This document shows, piece by piece, positions 58,906 to 64,000 of a stretch of 64,000 bases of DNA. The position numbers and the translations under genes were made by a program. The notes below the pieces were generated by a model. The model ran no database searches. It was not told the DNA's origin and was given only the letters and a program-made list of their open reading frames with translations. The first letter of the stretch is position 1. The number at the start of each line of letters is the position of its first letter. The stretch spans positions 57,164,001-57,228,000 of the forward strand of contig NC_088679.1 of NCBI RefSeq assembly GCF_950023065.1, in the 5' to 3' direction. This stretch comes from Planococcus citri (lineage: Eukaryota; Arthropoda; Insecta; Hemiptera; Pseudococcidae).

Positions 58906-58931
58906 CAGCTGCGCTTGGCGCAGCTGTCTAG
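58906..58931 (+). other. 3' terminal hairpin and CTAG end of the Helentron-like element
   Basis: Stem CAGCTGCGC / GCGCAGCTG with loop TTG is followed by T and CTAG at 58,928-58,931. Such hairpins signal the end of rolling-circle transposition in Helitron-type elements. Confidence 0.75.
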
Positions 58932-58993
58932 TTTCTTAGTTGTGCCCGGTTGTATCCAAATCTGAAATAATAAAATCTGATTTTGTTTTCCAG

Positions 58994-59159
58994 TAACCGT
59001 CGACGAAACACTACACGTGCGACGACTCAACTTAGCCCCGCACACTCACGGAATAGTTCCCGAGAAAAGAATAGAGAGTCTGATCAAATCACAAATGCAC
59101 GAATTTTGCATTACTTCATTAGATAATATACGCGAAAGATTTGTCAACTTGATAAGAGC
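58994..59159 (+). pseudogene. Exon preceding the P-element-like transposase end
   Basis: The exon lies between a TTTTCCAG acceptor and a GTAAGT donor (59,160). The frame reads VDETLHVRRLNLAPHTHGIV, then PEKRIESLIKSQMHEF and NIRERFVNLIR. Its end leaves two bases, while the next exon from 59,186 needs one, so the join is out of phase by one. Either decay or another acceptor is involved. Position and style suggest it is the upstream exon of the P-type gene. The Helentron-like element ends 62 bp before it, within the intron. Confidence 0.4.
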
Positions 59160-59185
59160 GTAAGTTCATCATTGCATTATCACAG

Positions 59186-59756
59186 TGTCTGGCGGATTTA
59201 ATAATAATCCTAATGCCTACCACTTCGAGTATGCCTACAGAAGTATGTTGGTTCACAATGAAATCCGAGGAAGCGATGCTGGAAATGTGGATCCATCAGA
59301 TGTTCTGGTACTAGGTATTTCGTCTAGTGTAAAAACAAAGTCCGAACTCGACGATGTAATCACGGAGGCAGGAACAATTCTTACTCATGAGGACGGAAGT
59401 GAACCGGATGAAGATTACCAGCCTCTGCCTTTGAACGAATATGCCACAGAAGTAGTGGGGCATATCGCAGGTTACATAGTTTGGAGTCTGTCGAAAAAAC
59501 TTCGAAAGCAGAAAGATAAATGCCTATATTTTGTATTGAATCACTGCGAGGAGAAGAAATGGTGTCTAAGCTCTCCACTTTAAAAGACGGAGGAAATCTA
59601 ACTCATCTAGCGGAAGATGTTGTGATAATATGTGCAGAATTAGAGCAGATGTTTCAAAACGAAGGTACATTTAACGAAGCACATTTTTTGAGAGTGGAGT
59701 TGGTAAACGAAGTTGGAAAAGTTGTTGATAATTTTGTAATAAGTACAAACATGTGA
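59186..59756 (+). pseudogene. P-element/THAP9-type transposase C-terminus
   Basis: After a TATCACAG acceptor the frame reads SGGFNNNPNAYHFEYAYRSM, then EIRGSDAGNVDP, an acidic linker, and EYATEVVGHIAGYIVWSL followed by SKKLRKQKDKC. A frameshift near 59,515 moves it to LKDGGNLTHLAEDVVIICAE, then LEQMF, ending at TGA 59,754-59,756. P-type transposases have GG..N.P....F.YR.R near the end of the catalytic region, then Y.AGY...KL....C, then LI..K..GGL..PS.DVV.IC...E. The order agrees. The DNA-binding THAP finger and catalytic acids lie upstream and are not here. Confidence 0.65.
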
Positions 59757-62700
59757 AATTTTGAAAATATGTATTTTTTTGACTTTTGATAAACCTAAAT
59801 CATCGTATAAGGAGCCAAGGAGGCCTTATTGCTGCAGTCTAATTGGCATCAGTAGACAATTGAAATTAAATATCGTCGAACTCACGTAGTGCTGGAAATA
59901 ACATGCTACAATTCCATTCCAAATTATGCAATTACAAAGGTATCTCAACCATTAGATTTCTTAGAAAGGTATGTACCTTCAAGACGAGTGCGCAGATAAA
60001 AGGAAGATCGATCTGCATGACATGTCAGCACCGTCGAGGTCGAGTTGATAAAAGAGAAAATATGAAAATTGGAATTAAAGAAGAAATTGATTTGTTGATA
60101 ATATCTTTCATGTAAGTAGCTTAATTATGAGGTGCTCATTTTTTAAAGGTTTAACAGTTAACACCATTACGATTCATTTTACTAGTGAGAGTATAATTAT
60201 CTGAACCAATTGTCCAGTTTCTGAAATGGTAAGTTTTTTTTCCTTCAAACATCCTTAGAATAACTATGGTTAATAACAAGCATTATTATTTATTTCATTT
60301 TAACTATTTTATTTTAGGATACATTTTTTGAAAATCTGAAAGTGTTGCAGATATTTGCAATGCGAATCATTCTTGCTACTGCAAGATGATGACCAAATAT
60401 GCGAAGGAAGGGTGCTTTGAGAGTGCCATTATCAGCCTCGAAGTGACAGTTCCAACAGAAACAGAAAGCTCAAGTACCTAGTTCTAATTCAGAAAGGCAG
60501 CGATCAAGGAGGCAGCAATACCAAGTTTCTTTGTTTGATGATCAAAAACTGCACGAACACTTGTTGATTAATTTATCACATCTTCGAAAAGATTTACGAC
60601 TATGTTTTTTTTCATCAGAGGGTTTTACGCTCGAAAGAAAGTAAATTATAGCGCAGATCGATCCAATTATAAAAAAATTACACCGAGTTCTTTTTTTTCA
60701 AAAAAAAAAAAAAAAAAAACACCAACATCCGACGAGGTAGATTTTTTCCCTGCCTTCATAATACTTTGCATGAAAAAATCTTGAAAAAAAAATGTCTTTG
60801 ATTTCGTTTTCGAAGTAGATAATATCATCAAGCTTATTTACATTAGTTGTTTTGTGTTTGGCGTTTTTTTTCTCCTCTTTTTTTTTCTATTCCAAACTCG
60901 GAAGTAATTTTCGAGTGAATTCGTCTTTGTATAAGGGTGTGTTATTTTTTTGTAAACGCCAATTATTGATGAAAAACATCGGCTTCTGTTTTTTAGTCAA
61001 CTTACTCCAGAAGAGAAGACAACGTACGAAGGGGTGTTTTTTTTCTCCTATACCCAAATTCGTATATTTTTTTCATCGCGCTTCGTCGACTTTGACGAAA
61101 ACGAGATTCTCTCTTATATCGATGTTATCTCGCGCGACAAGAAGTCACATCAAGGGAGCCAGGCGGGAGATAAAAAAAAAGTTAAATTGGAACAAGAGTA
61201 AATTAGCGCGGTTGAAATAAAGCCGAGCCACCGACGAACGAGCGACGCAACGATGAGAAACACATTTCGAGATGTTCCAAAAATAAGGGTGTCATCGGTG
61301 GTACTCGACTCGCAGACAGGAGGGTGTAAAGAGAACCACGGTTGTTCATCTTATCGGCGTCACGATGCTTAAGAAGTACGTCGGATTAAGAAGAGATACA
61401 AGATGCTGCTGTTGCAGTCGCCTCGTTGTCTCACCGCTTTGCAAGCTACTCGTACACTACGATAATGAACGTGTCACGAGGACTTGTGTCCTTCAACCCT
61501 CAAAATGTAACCTTTGGCTGATTAAACTTTGTCTTCTTACGTAAAGTAGAAGTATAGATGAGGGTGGTGAGGAAATTGTAGTATGTTGATGGAAGGGTAG
61601 GTGGAGGGGGTAGCGTCGCGTCGCGTCGCGTCACTACCTTGGTACTTAACTTACTCGTCGTCGATGCATTTGTCGGTTCATTGAAAAATATTTTTTTCCT
61701 GCAGATTAGCTCGAAATCGAGGGAGCAGTTTAATTATAACGAGTGTTTGGTGTAAATTTTACTCGTGTTGAGGCGAATCTCTATAGCCTGGGTGAAGGGT
61801 GTTGGGCACAGAGAGGAAGAACAAGAGGGAAAAGGGAGGATGCTCGCCTCGACTCTGAGGCAACATGTGAAAGACACTTTGGGAAACTCTTGAAATGACA
61901 GACAAAAACAAAACCCCTGAACACCTCAATCAGTAAATAATATTGGAAAGAGTAGAAATTGAGTAACTAATCCACCCCGATCAGCCTACATCTCTTTTAG
62001 TGACGAGTGAACAGGAACTGAAGCACAAAAGTTCCAACTCTTTCTACAATTAGGTACCAATGTAAACAACCAACACCTAATTTTTCGATTCACGTTGCAT
62101 GGTTTCTTATTCGGATGATTTTTTCCCCAAGAATAATGAACCGAGTAAGTATAGAAATTGATTCGATGGTTGTACTCGTAAAAAAGACGCGACACGATCA
62201 CGACCAACGCACGTATGAATTGAATAGGCTAATAATTTGGTTAACTTTTATTACTCGGTGGCGATACCGGTGGCTAATTTATGTGATATTAAACGAGTTG
62301 ATTAACATTGTACACGAGCTCGGATCGAAGCATTTCGATATTTTATTATTTTTATTACATCGGCGATCGTTGTACAGTATTTCTAGGTTTTTTACTATAT
62401 CTTTGACATCTGCAAACTATAAAAATTTCATTACCGTTGGCACAAAAAAATATATACTTGCCCCTTCGAAGTGTTTTTTTTCCTTTTCGTGCCTGGATAT
62501 TTGAAAATCACATAAAACGTACAGAGAGATGATATAAATGTACTATACACGAGAGCACAGCAGCGGCGGTAGTAGGTATCAACTACTATACACAAGGTAG
62601 CAATAAAAATATCGGTGTATCGGTCGCGTCATTATACACCTTTGATCATGAATGGTGAATCACCCCCTTTAAATTCGATCAAAACGACGTAATAACAAAA

Positions 62701-63550
62701 AACTGGACAGACGTATGTGTGTATTAGCGAGAGTAATGAAACAAGAAAAAGCCCATGGAGAGGGAGACCGGAGAGAACAAAAAGAAATAGACGAATATTG
62801 TAACGAAACAAATAATACATTTAGTACGTATAACCCGTAAAATGAGGCGAATCAATGAGCGAGAATACCCTAAAATGAAATTTATGTCGTCCCACCTCTT
62901 ATTATAGATTTCATTGTATTTGCTTTAATCATTAGTAATTTTCGATCGTGAAATGATTTTTATAGTTTTTCAAGTCGTAAATTATCTATCTACGAAGCGG
63001 AAAACGCGAACGTGGGTTGATTTGACAAAGGTGCTGCTAATAAATGATGGGTTAGTGCTAACTACTGGTCTTGCGATTGGTAAAATTGTGAGGGCGATTT
63101 TGGCGCGAAAAAAGTTGGACGTATTATTTTTACGATGTTTCAGAAATCACATTTTTCAGTGATGTAGATGTCACTGAAGTTGAGATGGACACCAAAAACC
63201 AACCGATTTATTTTCGCAAAACATTTGGAGTCAACTTATTAATATTGTTTATTATGACTTATTGCATAAGGTTATATGTAAAATTTCGTGAATGGATCTG
63301 ATGAGAAGGCGAACATCAGAAACAATTATGTAGATTCAGAAGACTTAGATTTATTAAAATCTCTTCAAAGCATGCTTCATACGTGTAATAACTATATGTA
63401 AATAGTTTTAAAAATACAATGCAAAGGTTACAGCAAAATGGCACAAACATGCAGACTTTATCCGTAATGAAAGTGATACATGAAAATGAAATGAAAAATG
63501 TTCATAAACGAATTTGTAATAAACCATTAGTGAATGAAAGACGTGATATA
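59757..63550. other. Non-coding stretch, partly host-like
   Basis: 59,760-60,720 holds weak exon-like pieces (for example a Cys-rich NANHSCYCKMMTKYAKEGCF after a TTGCAG at 60,350) that may continue the decayed P-type region. 60,800-63,150 is host-like and CG-containing, with a (CGCGT)n tract at 61,614-61,632 and no supported genes. Confidence 0.4.
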
Positions 63551-64000
63551 CAGGGTGTCCCAACTTCGAACGGAAAGCTGGCGTGTGCTGATAGTACTCG
63601 GCGAGACGAACAAAACTCGTTATGTACACAAAAGTAGTCTATCTTGTGAATTGAAGGAGCCACGTGCTCCGCAAAACTAGAAATTCGCTAATTTTGAAAG
63701 GTTCATCAAAAATAAGGAAATGTTTGAATCATTCAAACGATGCCCAAAACCCATAGTATACTCGAGTGGACAAACAGAAAATGTTACTATGACAAATTGC
63801 CTATCTTTGAAATTGAAGGTGCAAACTTGATTCAAAATTTCCAAATTTGACTTGCCCTAGATTTTCAAATCGTGTTTGCGCCTTCAATTTTGAAGATAGA
63901 CAATTTATCATAATAACTTTTTTTGTTTGTCCACTCGAGTACTATGGGTTATTGAAGTCATTTCATTGATGTAGATATTTTCTTACTATCTGTGAATTTA
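63551..64000. mobile_element. Left end of a possible mariner-type element, cut by the window
   Basis: TA followed by CAGGGTGTCCCAACTTCGAA at 63,551 matches the style of the mariner-type terminus at 47,094. No right end is seen before 64,000. The start of this sequence has no transposase motif. Confidence 0.35.
63749..63949. repeat. Foldback, 201 bp
   Basis: ACCCATAGTATACTCGAGTG then GACAAAC is mirrored at 63,923-63,949. Inside, TCTTTGAAATTGAAGG.GC and its complement follow. The hinge lies near 63,850. It has no ORF. Confidence 0.85.

Larger units (their letters stand above)
55281..58931 (+). mobile_element. Helentron/HINE-like rolling-circle element with minisatellite core
   Basis: The 12-bp AGTGTGCGTAGC at 55,281-55,292 recurs inverted as GCTACGCACACT at 58,890-58,901. 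Fourteen bases after the end of this tail copy's start a 9-bp perfect stem with a 3-base loop (58,906-58,926) is followed by TCTAG and host T. Asymmetric terminal inverted repeats, with the 3' copy lying inside a terminal hairpin and a CTAG end, are the published hallmarks of Helentrons and their non-autonomous HINE/DINE forms, which also carry tandem repeats in the middle. Here the middle is a 2.7-kb minisatellite. A T lies on both outer sides, consistent with insertion between two Ts. No Rep/helicase is encoded, so it is non-autonomous. Confidence 0.72.

Noticed and set aside
61614..61632. (CGCGT)n tract as a possible telomere-like or regulatory repeat
   Set aside because: Only about four copies; it does not match insect telomere TTAGG.
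1..64000. tRNA, rRNA or known ncRNA genes
   Set aside because: No cloverleaf with A- and B-box words or rRNA core sequence was noticed on either strand. A dedicated scan could still find one.
1..64000. Species assignment to a mealybug
   Set aside because: Suggested only by word usage and transposon mix; no diagnostic gene is in the window.

Overview
This is eukaryotic nuclear DNA, most likely from an arthropod and probably an insect. The base composition is AT-rich, the introns are short with GT..AG borders, no prokaryotic gene structure is present, and the transposon mixture (hAT, mariner, pogo, Harbinger, piggyBac, P/THAP, MULE, Helentron, copia, gypsy, LINE) is typical of insects. The recurring GTAGGTACCTAC-like words and the transposon mix would fit a hemipteran such as a scale insect or mealybug, but that is an impression and was not tested.

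Few host coding sequences are visible. The best are a terminal coding exon with two poly(A) signals (24,561-24,824) and a two-exon gene for a roughly 50-residue single-pass membrane protein (51,927-52,187). Several exon-like pieces with good splice sites (29.5-30.1 kb, 31.9-32.5 kb, 35.7-36.3 kb, 49.3-49.8 kb) are in-phase or nearly so and look like fragments of spliced genes or old transposons. Long stretches between them (4-6.7, 12-14, 16.5-17.8, 25-27, 32.5-35.7, 36.3-37.9, 40-43.9, 45.2-47, 60-63.5 kb) look like host intron or intergenic sequence.

Most of the window is made of transposable elements. 0.2-2.9 kb: a complete hAT element (8-bp target duplication) with two nested miniature elements. 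6.9-7.9 kb: an inverted duplication around a LINE ORF1 fragment. 10.9-11.6 kb: copia RT and internally deleted gypsy gag/integrase pieces. 14-15.8 kb: two foldbacks. 18.76-21.78 kb: a 3-kb foldback with near-identical arms made of tandem units and a pogo-like element in its hinge. 22.4-23.5 kb: a TA-flanked TIR element. 28-30.5 kb: two copia RT pieces in opposite orientation. 37.9-38.9 kb: a 5'-truncated LINE. 43.9-45.2 kb: another foldback. 47.1-48.0 kb: a mariner-type element with a decayed transposase, inserted next to a THAP-like exon. 52.7-53.7 kb: copia integrase and MULE fragments with a flanking direct repeat. 55.28-58.93 kb: a Helentron/HINE-like element whose core is a 2.7-kb minisatellite. 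59.0-59.76 kb: a P-element/THAP9-type transposase C-terminus.

The most unusual property is the number of long inverted repeats (about a dozen, 0.1-3 kb). Each could form a hairpin RNA if transcribed. No self-contained new functional gene system was found; the strongest novelty candidates are the large foldback, the Helentron-like minisatellite element, the ORF-bearing TIR element at 28.9 kb and the repeated exon families. All homology statements come from reading motifs by eye and not from database searches.
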